From: Acididesulfobacillus acetoxydans
Lineage (GTDB): Bacteria; Bacillota; Desulfitobacteriia; Desulfitobacteriales; Desulfitobacteriaceae
Direction: 5' to 3' (one strand)
Length of the DNA stretch: 64,000 bases
NCBI RefSeq assembly: GCF_900016645.1
Contig: NZ_CDGJ01000132.1
Shown: piece after piece, positions 8,380-16,974 of the stretch
Position numbering within the stretch: position 1 is the first letter of the stretch
Layout: each line of letters opens with the position of its first letter
Notes under the pieces: model-generated
What the model was told of the DNA's origin: nothing
The model's input: the letters and a program-made list of their open reading frames with translations, nothing else
Databases searched by the model: none
Program-made: the position numbers and the translations under genes

Positions 8380-8444
8380 TTTACGACTGCTTTACGGTGG
8401 CTTTACGTTTATTTTACGGCAGTTTGACACGGAGGTGTTATGAT
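8380..8444 (+). promoter_or_regulatory. Pho-box-like array and promoter for the glycerophosphate operon
   Basis: TTTACG occurs at 8380, 8391, 8402 and 8413, an exact 11-bp period in direct orientation. TTGACA occupies the fifth position at 8424, and TATGAT lies at 8439-8444. Direct repeats of about six bases once per helical turn upstream of a -10 box are the layout of the Gram-positive PhoP box (consensus TTAACA with 4-6 base gaps). The downstream genes (glycerophosphodiesterase, Ugp transporter) are classical Pho regulon members. The unit differs from TTAACA in its last base. Confidence 0.7.
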
Positions 8445-8494
8445 AACAGAGCCCGTGGCTTGAGATGAGGATGTTGAAAACGGAGGGCAGGCTT

Positions 8495-9250
8495 GTGAAA
8501 GTGTTAGGGCACAGGGGGGCTGCCGGCAGCGCCCCGGAAAATACCCTCCCGGCTTTTGAGAAGGGCCTGGAGTACGGAGTGGACGGTTTTGAGTTTGATG
8601 TGCAGCTCAGCCGCGACGGAGAAGTGGTTATTTGCCATGATGAACGCGTGGATCGGACCAGCGACGGGGTGGGCTGGCTGAAGGATTTTACCTTGAAAGA
8701 ACTGAAAGCGTTAAATTTCGGGGTGCGTTTTGGCCGGCGGGCCGAGATTCCCAGGCTGAGCGAGCTGCTCGGTCTGCTGGAGGGGAAGGATCTGCTTCTT
8801 AACGTTGAGGTAAAGAGCAGTCCTTTGGTAGAGTATCCCGGAATCGTTGACAAAGTGGTGGAACTCTTGGCCAAGTACCGGGTTTTGCCCCGGAGTGTTT
8901 TATCTTCCTTTGACCATCGGGTGGCAGCGGAAGTGATCCGGAAATACCCCCAGGCGGCAACGGGTTTGCTTTACGCATCCGGTCCGCTGCGGCCCTGGCT
9001 CTATGCCGAGAAAATCGGCGCCGGGCACCTTCACCCGCATTTTGCCTTCGTGGATCCGGAACTTGTCCAGGAAAGCCACGCCAGGGGCATCGGCGTCAAT
9101 GTTTGGACGGTGGACGAGCCTTGGGTGATGGAGAAAATGGCCGCGGCCGGGGTGGATTGTGTGATTACGAATTATCCGGAGCGTTTTAAGCTGCCGGCGG
9201 CCGTAAACCATGCCGACGACACGTTATCGCGGCGAGATGAGGACCGCTGA
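8495..9250 (+). CDS. Glycerophosphodiester phosphodiesterase
   Basis: The enzyme hydrolyses glycerophosphodiesters to glycerol-3-phosphate and an alcohol. The GDPD signature is intact: GHRGAAG with the catalytic His, PENTLPAF, then EFDVQLSRDGEVVICHDERVDR with the metal-binding acids and second His. At 251 residues it is a normal cytosolic single-domain form with no signal peptide. GTG 8495 follows GGAGGGCAGG at good spacing; ATG 8465 is an alternative with a poor ribosome site. It leads the operon behind the Pho-like array and is followed after 86 bases by the Ugp permeases, so imported diesters would be cleaved inside the cell and feed GlpABC. Confidence 0.92.
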   Translation: MKVLGHRGAAGSAPENTLPAFEKGLEYGVDGFEFDVQLSRDGEVVICHDERVDRTSDGVGWLKDFTLKELKALNFGVRFGRRAEIPRLSELLGLLEGKDLLLNVEVKSSPLVEYPGIVDKVVELLAKYRVLPRSVLSSFDHRVAAEVIRKYPQAATGLLYASGPLRPWLYAEKIGAGHLHPHFAFVDPELVQESHARGIGVNVWTVDEPWVMEKMAAAGVDCVITNYPERFKLPAAVNHADDTLSRRDEDR

Positions 9251-9336
9251 AAACCCGGTTGCCGGTAATTCGCGGGAGTTTTTCACGGCAGCACGCGAAG
9301 TGGCCGAAGAAAGCTTGAGAAAGGAGAAGCCGAGCG

Positions 9337-10272
9337 GTGGCTAGAGAAAAACCCAAGCCTACCCCCGGATCTCGGTCAAAATCCGGGGTTAAAGCCAAAG
9401 GCGCGAAAGAGTTGGCGCATGCTCTTCTATACCTGGGGCCGTCTTTAATTCTTTTTCTGATTTTCGTCTTTTACCCCATGGTTAAGACGGTATACTTGAG
9501 CTTTTACCTGACCAATCCCAGCGGAGATCCCGTAGTTTGGAAGGGGGTTCAGGCTTATCTTAGTTTGTTAGGGAGCGGCGCTTTCCGCAATAGTGTCCTT
9601 GTCAGTTTTCTGTTTGTACTCTACACGGTGCCCGGAACGATCTTGGCTTCTTTGCTCTTGGCAGTGCTGGCGAATGTCAAACTGCGCGGTATTGGTGTAT
9701 ACCGTACCCTGTATTCTTTAACCATCGGGGTTTCGGTGGCTTCGGCGGCGACGATCTGGATGTTGCTGTTTTCTCCCGCGGACAGTGGTATGTTAAACTA
9801 TTGGCTTCATCTCGTGGGTTTGCCCAAGATTGGCTGGTTAGTGACGACCCGGAGCGCTTTGCCCTCTCTGGCGCTTATGACTGTTTGGATGGGAGTGGGT
9901 TTTAATTTTATCGTTTTGATGGGCGGGTTACAAAGCCTGCCGGAGGAGATTTTCGAGAGCGCGCGCATCGACGGGGCTGGGCGCTGGAAACAGTTTCGCC
10001 ATATCACCGTCCCCTTGCTTTCACCCACGTTGTTTTTTCTCCTGGTGGTGGATACCATTGCGGCGTTTCAATCCTTCGGCCAGTTTAACATTTTGACGCT
10101 GGGTGGTCCGGACCATTCCACCAACGTCATCGTCTACTCTATTTATCGGGAAGCTTTCTTTAACTCCCGCTTTGGCCCGGCCAGCGCCCAGGCCGTCGTC
10201 CTCTTTGTGATCATCTTGGTTTTAACCCTTGTGCAATTCGGGGTGGTTGAGAGGAAGGTGCATTACCAGTGA
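9337..10272 (+). CDS. ugpA: Glycerol-3-phosphate/sugar ABC transporter permease UgpA
   Basis: This is a binding-protein-dependent membrane permease of the MalF/UgpA type. Six hydrophobic segments are visible from about residue 30 to the end. The cytoplasmic EAA loop reads EEIFESARIDGAGRWKQFRHITVPLL, the contact for the ATPase. A basic N-terminus of about 25 residues precedes the first helix. The start is GTG 9337, ten bases after AAAGGAG. It overlaps ugpE by four bases. Substrate assignment as glycerol-3-phosphate or its diesters rests on the adjacent phosphodiesterase and the Pho-type control, because the family also moves sugars. Confidence 0.88.
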   Translation: MAREKPKPTPGSRSKSGVKAKGAKELAHALLYLGPSLILFLIFVFYPMVKTVYLSFYLTNPSGDPVVWKGVQAYLSLLGSGAFRNSVLVSFLFVLYTVPGTILASLLLAVLANVKLRGIGVYRTLYSLTIGVSVASAATIWMLLFSPADSGMLNYWLHLVGLPKIGWLVTTRSALPSLALMTVWMGVGFNFIVLMGGLQSLPEEIFESARIDGAGRWKQFRHITVPLLSPTLFFLLVVDTIAAFQSFGQFNILTLGGPDHSTNVIVYSIYREAFFNSRFGPASAQAVVLFVIILVLTLVQFGVVERKVHYQ

Positions 10273-11102
10273 ACGCCGCAAGTCGCACACGTGCCGCGAA
10301 AGTTGTTCAGTACGCCCTTTTAACTCTGGGGGCTCTGATGATCGTTTTTCCCATCCTCTACGCGTTGGGTTTAAGTCTGATGAGCGGCGGGGAAGCCGCG
10401 GCCTATCCTCCGCACATCATTCCCCAGCATTTCCAGCTCAAGAACTTTGTGAGCGCGGTATCCGAAGCCCCTTTGGGGCGGTTTATGCTGAACAGCTTCA
10501 TCGTTTCGGTGATTGTCACGCTGGCTCAATTGGTCACAGCTAGCTTAGCTGCCTATGCTTTCGCTTTTATGGAGTTTCCTTTTAAGAAGATCATTTTTCT
10601 GGTCTTCTTATCGACGATGATGATTCCGGGGGAATCCACCTTGATCCCGAACTACTTGACCATCCGCTCCTGGCACTGGATCAACACCTACCAGGGCTTA
10701 ACGGTTCCCTTCATGGCCACGGCTTTCGGGACGTTTCTCTTGCGCCAGTTTTTTTTGACCTTGCCGCATGACTTATTCGACGCGGCCCGCATCGACGGCT
10801 GCGGACGGCTGCGCTTTCTCTGGTCGATCGCGCTGCCTATGGCCAGGCCGGCCCTGGGCACACTCGGGGTTTATGCTTTCATTAATACGTGGAACCAATA
10901 TCTCTGGCCTCTTTTGATCACAAATTCCACCAGTATGCGCACCGTGCAAATCGGAATTGGCATGTTGCAATTCCAGGATGCCACGACTTGGAATGTGGTC
11001 ATGGCCGGAGTGGTTATTATCTTGTTGCCTTCGCTGCTCACCCTTGTCCTCGGTCAAAAGCAACTGGTCAAGGGTTTAACATCCGGAGCGGTCAAAGGCT
11101 GA
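10269..11102 (+). CDS. ugpE: Glycerol-3-phosphate/sugar ABC transporter permease UgpE
   Basis: This is the MalG/UgpE-type second permease, 277 residues with six predicted helices and the EAA loop HDLFDAARIDGCGRLRFLWSIALPMARP. GTG 10269 overlaps the ugpA stop (GTGA), showing translational coupling. A 206-base gap follows before the binding protein. As in many Gram-positives no ATPase gene is present in this operon, so a shared MsmX/UgpC-type ATPase from elsewhere would be needed. Confidence 0.88.
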   Translation: MNAASRTRAAKVVQYALLTLGALMIVFPILYALGLSLMSGGEAAAYPPHIIPQHFQLKNFVSAVSEAPLGRFMLNSFIVSVIVTLAQLVTASLAAYAFAFMEFPFKKIIFLVFLSTMMIPGESTLIPNYLTIRSWHWINTYQGLTVPFMATAFGTFLLRQFFLTLPHDLFDAARIDGCGRLRFLWSIALPMARPALGTLGVYAFINTWNQYLWPLLITNSTSMRTVQIGIGMLQFQDATTWNVVMAGVVIILLPSLLTLVLGQKQLVKGLTSGAVKG

Positions 11103-11308
11103 AGAAGGAGGGGACGCCCCCAAGAAAACGGGCCGGCACGGGCGGTGACGCCGTGCGGTCCGCATTTCCCGGCGGGAGGGTTAAAGCGACCGGGAACCGG
11201 CCGGACAATCGGTCGGAAGCGCACGCGGCTGAACAGGTACGTTGGAGAGAATTGTGCCTGTAGTGAACGGGTGCAATTACAGACAAGACAGTTGTGAAGG
11301 AGGATATC

Positions 11309-12661
11309 ATGAAGAAAAGGCAAACTTTGAAAATCCTGAGCGTTTTATTGGTGCTCGGTCTTCTCCTTGTGACGGGATGCGGCACAGGAACAACGAAGTC
11401 CGGCCAGACAGCGGGGGGACCGATCACGGTTACTTTTTGGCATTCCATGGGCGGTGTCCCCGCCAAGACTTTAACTTCCTTGATCGATAAATTCAACGCG
11501 ACGCACAAGGATATTCAGGTGAAGTTGGTTTATCAGGGGAGTTATGACGATGCTTTTAATAAGCTAAAAGCCTCGCCTGACCAGGGACCGGATCTGTTCC
11601 AAGTCTATGACATCGGCACGCGCTACATGATCGATGCGGGTCTGGCGACTCCCATGCAAAATTTCATCGACCAGAGTAAATTTGATCTAAGCCAATTTGA
11701 ACCCCACGTTTTGCACTATTATCAGGTGGGCGGCAAACTCTATTCGATGCCTTTTAACACTTCAGTCCCGGTCCTCTATTATAATAAAACGATGTTCAAA
11801 GCCGCGGGGCTCGATCCCAATAAACCGCCCCTAACCTTTGCCGAAGTGGAGAAAGATGCCAAGGCTTTGACGGCCACCAGCGGGGGCAAGAAAGTCTATG
11901 GTTTTTCGCAGGCGATTTACGGTTGGTTCTTTGAACAATACCTGGCCCGGGACGGAGCGCTTTATGTCAATAACGGCAATGGCCGTGACAAAGCGGCCAC
12001 GGAATCACTTGTGAATTCTCCCGCCGGGGTGCAGATCCTGACTTGGTGGAAAAAGATGATTGACGACGGGGTGGCCACAAATCTCGGCCGGCAAACTTCG
12101 GCGACCCAAGCCGCTTTCGGGGCACAGCAGATTGCCATGACCATCGATTCCTGTGGCATCCTGCCCAACCTGACCACGGCTGCCGCCGGCAAATTCCAGA
12201 TCGGGATTGCTCCTTTGCCCAGGGGCAATGACGCGACAGACAGCGGCCCGATTATCGGCGGAGGTTCTCTGTGGATCCTGAAGAATAAACCCAAAGCGGA
12301 ACAGGAAGCCGCCTGGAAAGTCGTGCAGTGGCTGACCCAGCCGGCCCAGATGGCGGCTTGGACAGTCGGGACCGGGTACTTGCCGATTAACAAAGCCGCG
12401 GTCAATGAACAGACCTACAAGGACTTCCTGGCGAAATACCCCTCTTATCAGGTGGCTTTGGACCAACTGCATAATACACCGGAAAACCGGGTAACAGAGG
12501 GAGGCCGGATTGGGGTCTTCACTTCCGCCCGGGCGACAGTGGAAAATGCTATTGAACAAGTAGTGTTGAATAAAGCGACTCCGCAGGCTGCCTTGGACGC
12601 GGCGGCCAAGAAAATCACCTCAGCTATCCAAGAGTATAACCAAACGATGGGTATCAAGTAG
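11309..12661 (+). CDS. ugpB: Glycerol-3-phosphate/sugar ABC transporter binding lipoprotein UgpB
   Basis: This is the extracellular solute-binding lipoprotein of the transporter. The N-terminus is a lipoprotein signal (MKKRQ, hydrophobic stretch, lipobox VTGC with Cys24). The mature part has ITVTFWHSMGG, YYNKTMFKAAGLDP and GGGSLWILKNKPKAEQEAAWKVVQWLTQP, all typical of family 1 (UgpB/MalE-like) binding proteins. ATG 11309 sits six bases after AAGGAGG, which excludes GTG 11294 upstream. The length of 450 fits the family. A hairpin terminator follows at 12739. Confidence 0.88.
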   Translation: MKKRQTLKILSVLLVLGLLLVTGCGTGTTKSGQTAGGPITVTFWHSMGGVPAKTLTSLIDKFNATHKDIQVKLVYQGSYDDAFNKLKASPDQGPDLFQVYDIGTRYMIDAGLATPMQNFIDQSKFDLSQFEPHVLHYYQVGGKLYSMPFNTSVPVLYYNKTMFKAAGLDPNKPPLTFAEVEKDAKALTATSGGKKVYGFSQAIYGWFFEQYLARDGALYVNNGNGRDKAATESLVNSPAGVQILTWWKKMIDDGVATNLGRQTSATQAAFGAQQIAMTIDSCGILPNLTTAAAGKFQIGIAPLPRGNDATDSGPIIGGGSLWILKNKPKAEQEAAWKVVQWLTQPAQMAAWTVGTGYLPINKAAVNEQTYKDFLAKYPSYQVALDQLHNTPENRVTEGGRIGVFTSARATVENAIEQVVLNKATPQAALDAAAKKITSAIQEYNQTMGIK

Positions 12662-12738
12662 GGGCGACGAGGTTGCCCAAAGGGTATGCCCGGTGGCCAA
12701 AGCAGGCCGGAAATCTTCCGATGGATGAAAGAAATAAT

Positions 12739-12780
12739 GCGAACAGCACTCTTCCGGGGAGGATTGCTGTTCGCGTCTTT
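12739..12780 (+). terminator. Hairpin terminator after ugpB
   Basis: GCGAACAGCA (12739-12748) pairs perfectly with TGCTGTTCGC (12765-12774), followed by GTCTTTGTCG. The T-tract is weak but the 10-bp stem placed 78 bases after ugpB fits an operon end. Confidence 0.55.
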
Positions 12781-12914
12781 GTCGTACCGGTTGGTGCTAA
12801 AAGGGCGGCTGCTGACGGTTTTGCCGACGGATTTCCGTTGATGACCCGAATCGGTCGCCCGGACGGATGTCGCTTCTGGGAGTAAATTTAAGTTGGGGTT
12901 TCGCAGGTTTGCTC

Positions 12915-13058
12915 TCAGCGAACCCGAATACTCTCTCCCGCGTAAATCAGATTAGGGCGGCGGCGAAGCTTAGGATTGAGACGCAGCAGAACATTGACAG
13001 AGGTCCGGTTGCGCCTGGCGATCAGGTGCAAAGTCTCACCGTGACGAACAACGTGCAT
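12915..13058 (-). CDS. Small LysM-domain protein
   Basis: This 47-residue protein is a single LysM module: HVVRHGETLHLIARRNRTSV, then LLRLNPKL and PNLIYAGESIRVR. LysM binds N-acetylglucosamine polymers such as peptidoglycan. There is no signal peptide or catalytic domain; such minimal LysM proteins occur in spore-forming Firmicutes and are of unknown role. The ATG at 13058 sits behind GAGGAGGG, an excellent ribosome site, so the longer open frame to 13148 is not used. Confidence 0.75.
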   Translation of the reverse strand: MHVVRHGETLHLIARRNRTSVNVLLRLNPKLRRRPNLIYAGESIRVR

Positions 13059-13287
13059 GGATTTTCCCTCCTCTAATACCGAATTGATGCCAGAGATGGA
13101 ATATTGTATGAGGGGGAAAACCCGCGTCGTGCCAGTACACGGGCGCATGCGGGAAATTTCTCAGGGCCGCCTTGTCCGGTGCGCAGCAATTTCCTCCAGC
13201 CTGGTTTTGGGTGGCGTTTCGCGAAGTGGATTCGTTAAGCCTCACTTCCAAGTGAAAGCCCCTTGTTTTGGCGCGATATTAACGATA

Positions 13288-13632
13288 TTAACGCTCTTTT
13301 TGTCTGACTTTAGCGGTGTAATCATCGATCATACGGCAAATGTTAACCATGAGCCGCAGTTCTTCTGGATCTTTATCCTTGGCGATGGCCACCAGCTCAT
13401 TGATCAAACTGTCGGGTTCGACCTTGATTTCCTCTTGCAGGAGGTAATCAAGCGTGACTCCCAAGGAATTGGCAATACTTACGACCGTTTCCAGACTGGG
13501 GTTCTTTTCCCCCCGTTCGACCTGGCCGACGTAGGATTCGTTGACCTCCGCGGCTTCTGCTAATTGTTCCTGTGTCAGCCTGTATCGAGTTCTCTCTTCT
13601 CTGATGCGTTGGCCCAAATGCCTGAATACCAT
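13288..13632 (-). CDS. XRE-family transcriptional regulator
   Basis: The N-terminal 65 residues are a Cro/C1-type helix-turn-helix (IREERTRYRLTQEQLAEAAEVNESYVGQVERGEKNPS, then LGVTLDYLLQEE), followed by a short acidic helical tail to residue 114. The ATG at 13632 is eight bases from AAGGGG; an ATG two codons earlier is also possible. A palindrome (ATGCCA-CTATA-TGGCAT) lies just upstream and may be its own operator. Target genes are unknown; the receiver gene at 13798 is divergent and could be controlled from the shared region. Confidence 0.85.
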   Translation of the reverse strand: MVFRHLGQRIREERTRYRLTQEQLAEAAEVNESYVGQVERGEKNPSLETVVSIANSLGVTLDYLLQEEIKVEPDSLINELVAIAKDKDPEELRLMVNICRMIDDYTAKVRQKER

Positions 13633-13649
13633 GGTCATAGCCCCTTTCC

Positions 13650-13666
13650 ATGCCACTATATGGCAT
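13650..13666. promoter_or_regulatory. Palindromic operator candidate for the XRE regulator
   Basis: ATGCCA and TGGCAT are exact inverted copies around CTATA, 18-34 bases upstream of the regulator's start codon. The position in a short divergent region suits autoregulation. Confidence 0.45.
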
Positions 13667-13705
13667 TTGGCACGGGGCTTGAAGACGCTATCGGTATGAT
13701 CGCAA

Positions 13706-13735
13706 TTGACTCGGGGTACTTAAAAGTGCTATTCT
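13706..13735 (+). promoter_or_regulatory. Promoter for the CheY-like gene
   Basis: TTGACT (13706-13711) and TATTCT (13730-13735) are separated by 18 bases, about 60 bases before the start codon at 13798. Confidence 0.5.
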
Positions 13736-13797
13736 TTTCCCAGCAATACTCAATATTGACCTGTGAGATGGGTTAGAGAGTAAGGAGAATCTGTTGT

Positions 13798-14175
13798 ATG
13801 GGTCACCGGGTTCTGGTTGCGGATGACGCGAGTTTTATGCGCCTGATGATTCGTCAGGTCTTGCTCCGTCTGGGATGCACAGAGGTTTTGGAAGCCGGAA
13901 ATGGGTGGGAGGCAATTGAGATTTATTTGGCGAAGAGGCCCGTTCTCACGGTTCTGGATATTACCATGCCGGAACTCAATGGTTTGAAGGCCCTTGAACA
14001 GATTATTTCCTTTGATCCGCAGGCGAGGGTAATTATTTGTAGTGCCATTTCTCACAGCAATGTTGTTCGTCAAGCCCTGGATCTCGGTGCCGTTGACTTC
14101 ATTGCCAAACCATTTCGAGCGGAGGAGCTTGAAAAGACGCTGATAAAGCATTTAGGTGCCGGAAACAGTTCCTAA
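13798..14175 (+). CDS. Stand-alone response regulator receiver (CheY-like)
   Basis: This is a single receiver domain of 125 residues with the acidic pair (VADDASFM), the phosphoacceptor Asp in VLDITMPELNG, the switch Ser in IICSAIS and the Lys in IAKPF. There is no output domain, so it should signal by protein contact like CheY or Spo0F. The ATG at 13798 follows AAGGAGA. No kinase or chemotaxis gene is next to it. A 13-bp perfect hairpin at 14261 probably closes the transcript. Confidence 0.9.
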   Translation: MGHRVLVADDASFMRLMIRQVLLRLGCTEVLEAGNGWEAIEIYLAKRPVLTVLDITMPELNGLKALEQIISFDPQARVIICSAISHSNVVRQALDLGAVDFIAKPFRAEELEKTLIKHLGAGNSS

Positions 14176-14260
14176 GGCCGGCGCGCGACGGTAAGAAAGG
14201 AGTGGTCAGGCAGACGATTCGGCGCAGGAAACCGCCAAAATTGAGTTTACCCAAAGGAAT

Positions 14261-14291
14261 GAGGCAGGAGGCCGTGACGGCCTCCTGCCTC
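14261..14291. terminator. Strong hairpin between convergent genes
   Basis: GAGGCAGGAGGCC (14261-14273) pairs perfectly with GGCCTCCTGCCTC (14279-14291) around GTGAC. It lies between the CheY-like gene and the convergent membrane-protein gene. There is no T-tract on the plus side, so it may act as a transcription barrier or mRNA end stabiliser. Confidence 0.6.
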
Positions 14292-14384
14292 GCAGTTCGC
14301 AATAGGTGTAGGTGTGCGGAGCGAGCTTTGCTTTATCCCGCCGGTCTCGCAGGGCTTGTTGCGATGAGGCCGGCAAGTGCCGGT

Positions 14385-15581
14385 TCAGGGCGTCGGGGTG
14401 TCCGGGTTACTTGAAGTGTTTGGCATGTCGGTAGCGTTCAGAGTGCTCGGATTGCGCGGGGGATTCTGATTTGCGGTGCCCGGGGTTTCAGGGATATCCG
14501 AGGTAGCCGGGGTATCTGGGGTATCTGGGGTATGTGAGGTATCTGAGACGTCTTGGGTGTTTGGCGTGTCCAAGGTATTTGGGGTGCTTGTGCTCTCCGA
14601 AACAAGGCGCCCAGGCTCCCCAGACCTGCTCAGAACTGGAGCCTGCGCCGCGGGTGCCCCATAATCTGCGGGGGAACCGCCGGCTTCTTCCTTAAGCAGA
14701 GAGAGGACCCAAATCATGGGCAAGACCATGTTAAACGGTGTAATCGCCAGGGAAACCAGAACATCCAATAAGGGCAAAATCCGGTTCAGCACTAAAAGCA
14801 CGACTAAGATTAAGAGAGCCGTACCGATATAGCCCCAGAGGGCAGCCATATGCCGGCGAAAGAAGGTGAAGCTTTCCCGCAGGGTATGCCAGAAACTGTG
14901 TTCCCGGCGAGCGAGAAGATAGACTTTGGCGGTTCCAAGCCAGGGGATCAGGTAGATGACCAGGGCGGCCAGGGCGATGAGGTAGACGACGAGGAAGAGG
15001 GCCAGAAGTATCTTGATCCGGTGGAAAAGAAGGGCGCCAAGGACGGCAATGGCAGCGACGATGAGCTGGGCCAGGAAGAGGAGAATGTTCCAGCCCAGGA
15101 TTCGCCAAGTTCCCCGAAGCCGGAAATCGCGAAATGAAGGTCTTTCTCCCTTAAAAGCTTTGTGGGTAAGCTGATAGGTTCCGGCGGTAAAACCTGCGGA
15201 GGTAAAGAGGGAGATGATGATTAACCCCAATAAGGACCAGGCCAGGCGGCCAAGGAAGGGGCGCACGAGTGCCGGGTCTTGGAGGAAAGGCAAGCCGGCG
15301 CCGAAGGGACCAAAGGGACCGAAAGGCATGGGGCCGCCATAAGTGAAGTTCCCGTGCAGGCTTCCGCCGGGAAATGGCGCATAAGGGCCGGGGAACATGG
15401 GTGCCCTGTGCAAGAAGGCGCTTGAGGGAATGGCGGTCGGGGCTTGATGAAACAGGCTAAATACGAAGATGACAATTACGACAGCCATGAGCAGAACGTA
15501 TATAAGGAACCAGAGGTAGAGAGCGGGCGCTCCCCGCAGAAAGGTTTGCCAAGTGAGTTTGAGCCGCTCGGACCAGCGCAT
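14385..15581 (-). CDS. Multi-pass membrane protein with Thr/Pro/Asn/Asp-rich tail
   Basis: The family is not recognised with certainty. The 398-residue product has one N-terminal helix (LWFLIYVLLMAVVIVIFVF), a Pro/Gly/Phe-rich outside loop at about 45-105, then about five more helices to residue 290, in the manner of YciC-like or DUF975-like membrane proteins. The last 90 residues are hydrophilic with irregular (N/D)TxDTPNT units, encoded by 9-base repeats. ATG 15581 follows AAAGGA. It stands alone between a convergent receiver gene and a long spacer. Role unknown. Confidence 0.75.
   Translation of the reverse strand: MRWSERLKLTWQTFLRGAPALYLWFLIYVLLMAVVIVIFVFSLFHQAPTAIPSSAFLHRAPMFPGPYAPFPGGSLHGNFTYGGPMPFGPFGPFGAGLPFLQDPALVRPFLGRLAWSLLGLIIISLFTSAGFTAGTYQLTHKAFKGERPSFRDFRLRGTWRILGWNILLFLAQLIVAAIAVLGALLFHRIKILLALFLVVYLIALAALVIYLIPWLGTAKVYLLARREHSFWHTLRESFTFFRRHMAALWGYIGTALLILVVLLVLNRILPLLDVLVSLAITPFNMVLPMIWVLSLLKEEAGGSPADYGAPAAQAPVLSRSGEPGRLVSESTSTPNTLDTPNTQDVSDTSHTPDTPDTPATSDIPETPGTANQNPPRNPSTLNATDMPNTSSNPDTPTP
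14485..14590. repeat. Nonanucleotide repeats coding the Thr/Pro-rich tail
   Basis: GGGGTATCT and close variants (GGGGTATGT, GAGGTATCT) recur in tandem, best between 14509 and 14550. They lie inside the membrane-protein gene and keep its frame, giving DTP-like tripeptide units. Slippage in this tract would lengthen or shorten the tail. Confidence 0.6.
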
Positions 15582-16039
15582 GAAATCATTCCTTTCCTTA
15601 ATTGCGACAATGTGCGGGTGGCATGTTTTTGATCATAAGGTAACAGCTTGGAGTTTGCTGATAACAGGAGTTCGCCGTTTAAGTGCGGGATTCCTCTTTT
15701 AGCGGAGTTTTAGCGACAAATGGGTAGACTTTTGTCCGGAGTCAATGCGTGTCGCAGATGGCACTCCGAAGATCATTATATGCCGGGGAGAGGATAATTA
15801 ATCTTGCCGGCCTGGAAAAAGGCGAACGCACCTGGTTAAAAGATGAAAAAGAGCTCAGGCAGAGAAAGCAAAGGGGTTCGGGCAGACAGGCACGGCAAGA
15901 TTCCTTGCGCTAAGGGGTGTTTGCGGAATTTTCGCTCAGACGGTAGAATTCTGGGAGGTATTTGGTTAGAATGATAGGGAAAACCGTTATGTCATTACAT
16001 TATCATTATCATTAGATTATTATTACATTATAAGGAGAA
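15582..16039. other. Intergenic region, AT-rich near its end
   Basis: No gene is seen. From about 15990 to 16030 there is an AT-rich simple stretch with repeated CATTAT/ATTATT words ending in TAAGGAG, the ribosome site of the hydrolase gene. A promoter for that gene probably lies here, but no clear -35/-10 pair stands out. Confidence 0.5.
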
Positions 16040-16813
16040 ATGAGGGCGAGAACGATGTCTTTTGCCGAGGTGAGCGGTGAGCGGATCCATTATGAAGAAG
16101 CAGGCAAGGGGGCAGCGGGACAGCCGACCGTCCTCTTTGTGCACGGAGCGGGAGGAAGCTCAGGCACTTGGAAGAAACAACTGGCCGGACTCAGGGGCCG
16201 GCATCTCGTGGCCGTGGATCTGCCCGGACATGGGGAATCCGGGGGTGAGCCCCAGGATGAGATCGCGGGCTACAGGGAGTTCGTCCGCTGCTTCGCTCAG
16301 GTTCTGGGCCTAAAGCGCTTTGTCCTGGCAGGGCATTCTATGGGCGGGGGGATTGCTTTGGATCTTGCTTTAACTTATCCCGAAACCCTGGCCGGAATCA
16401 TCCTCGTGGGCAGCGGCGCCCGGTTAAAAGTGAGCCCGGCCATTTTAGAAGTCCTGGCCGAGGGGAAGCACCCGCTGGGGAGTGTCAAGTACATGTATGC
16501 CAGGAATGCGGACGAGAAGATTCTGGACGAGGCCAGGAAAGAGATGGAACAGGTCTCTGCGCAGGTGTTTGAGTCGGATTTCCAAGCCTGTAACCGCTTT
16601 GACGTTAGAGAGAGGGTCGCGTCGGTCGGGGTGCCGGCCCTCATCCTCTGCGGCGAAGACGACCTAATGACCCCGGTCAAGTTCTCCCGCTATCTCCGGG
16701 ATAAGATGCTTTCGACGACCTTGATTCTGGTCCCCGCGGCGGGACATATGGTCATGTCAGAACAGCCGCAAGCTGTTAACCGGTCCATTGAGGATTTTCT
16801 GGCGACACTTTGA
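16040..16813 (+). CDS. Alpha/beta-fold hydrolase
   Basis: A 257-residue serine hydrolase with the oxyanion segment FVHGAGGSSGTW, the nucleophile elbow GHSMGGG, an Asp in CGEDDLMTP and the catalytic His in PAAGHMV. There is no signal peptide, so it acts in the cytosol. The substrate cannot be told; relatives include carboxylesterases and MenH/BioH-like enzymes. ATG 16040 lies only two bases after AAGGAG, and ATG 16055 behind GAGGG is an equally good start, removing five residues. It is monocistronic. Confidence 0.88.
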   Translation: MRARTMSFAEVSGERIHYEEAGKGAAGQPTVLFVHGAGGSSGTWKKQLAGLRGRHLVAVDLPGHGESGGEPQDEIAGYREFVRCFAQVLGLKRFVLAGHSMGGGIALDLALTYPETLAGIILVGSGARLKVSPAILEVLAEGKHPLGSVKYMYARNADEKILDEARKEMEQVSAQVFESDFQACNRFDVRERVASVGVPALILCGEDDLMTPVKFSRYLRDKMLSTTLILVPAAGHMVMSEQPQAVNRSIEDFLATL

Positions 16814-16974
16814 TCCGGGGTTCAAGGAGCCGGCTTGTCCTATGAAGACGCCGGGCTGCATTAAAGATGGGATGCCCTGACAGAGTCTCATTACTCCATC
16901 AAGACATCCCGTATCAATACATTAACTCGTTTTGTCAGACACCGGCATTTTAAGCCCAGACGCCGATATTCTGC

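Noticed and set aside
14485..14590. Short regular repeats considered as a CRISPR array
   Set aside because: Units are nine bases with no unique spacers and keep the coding frame of the membrane protein.
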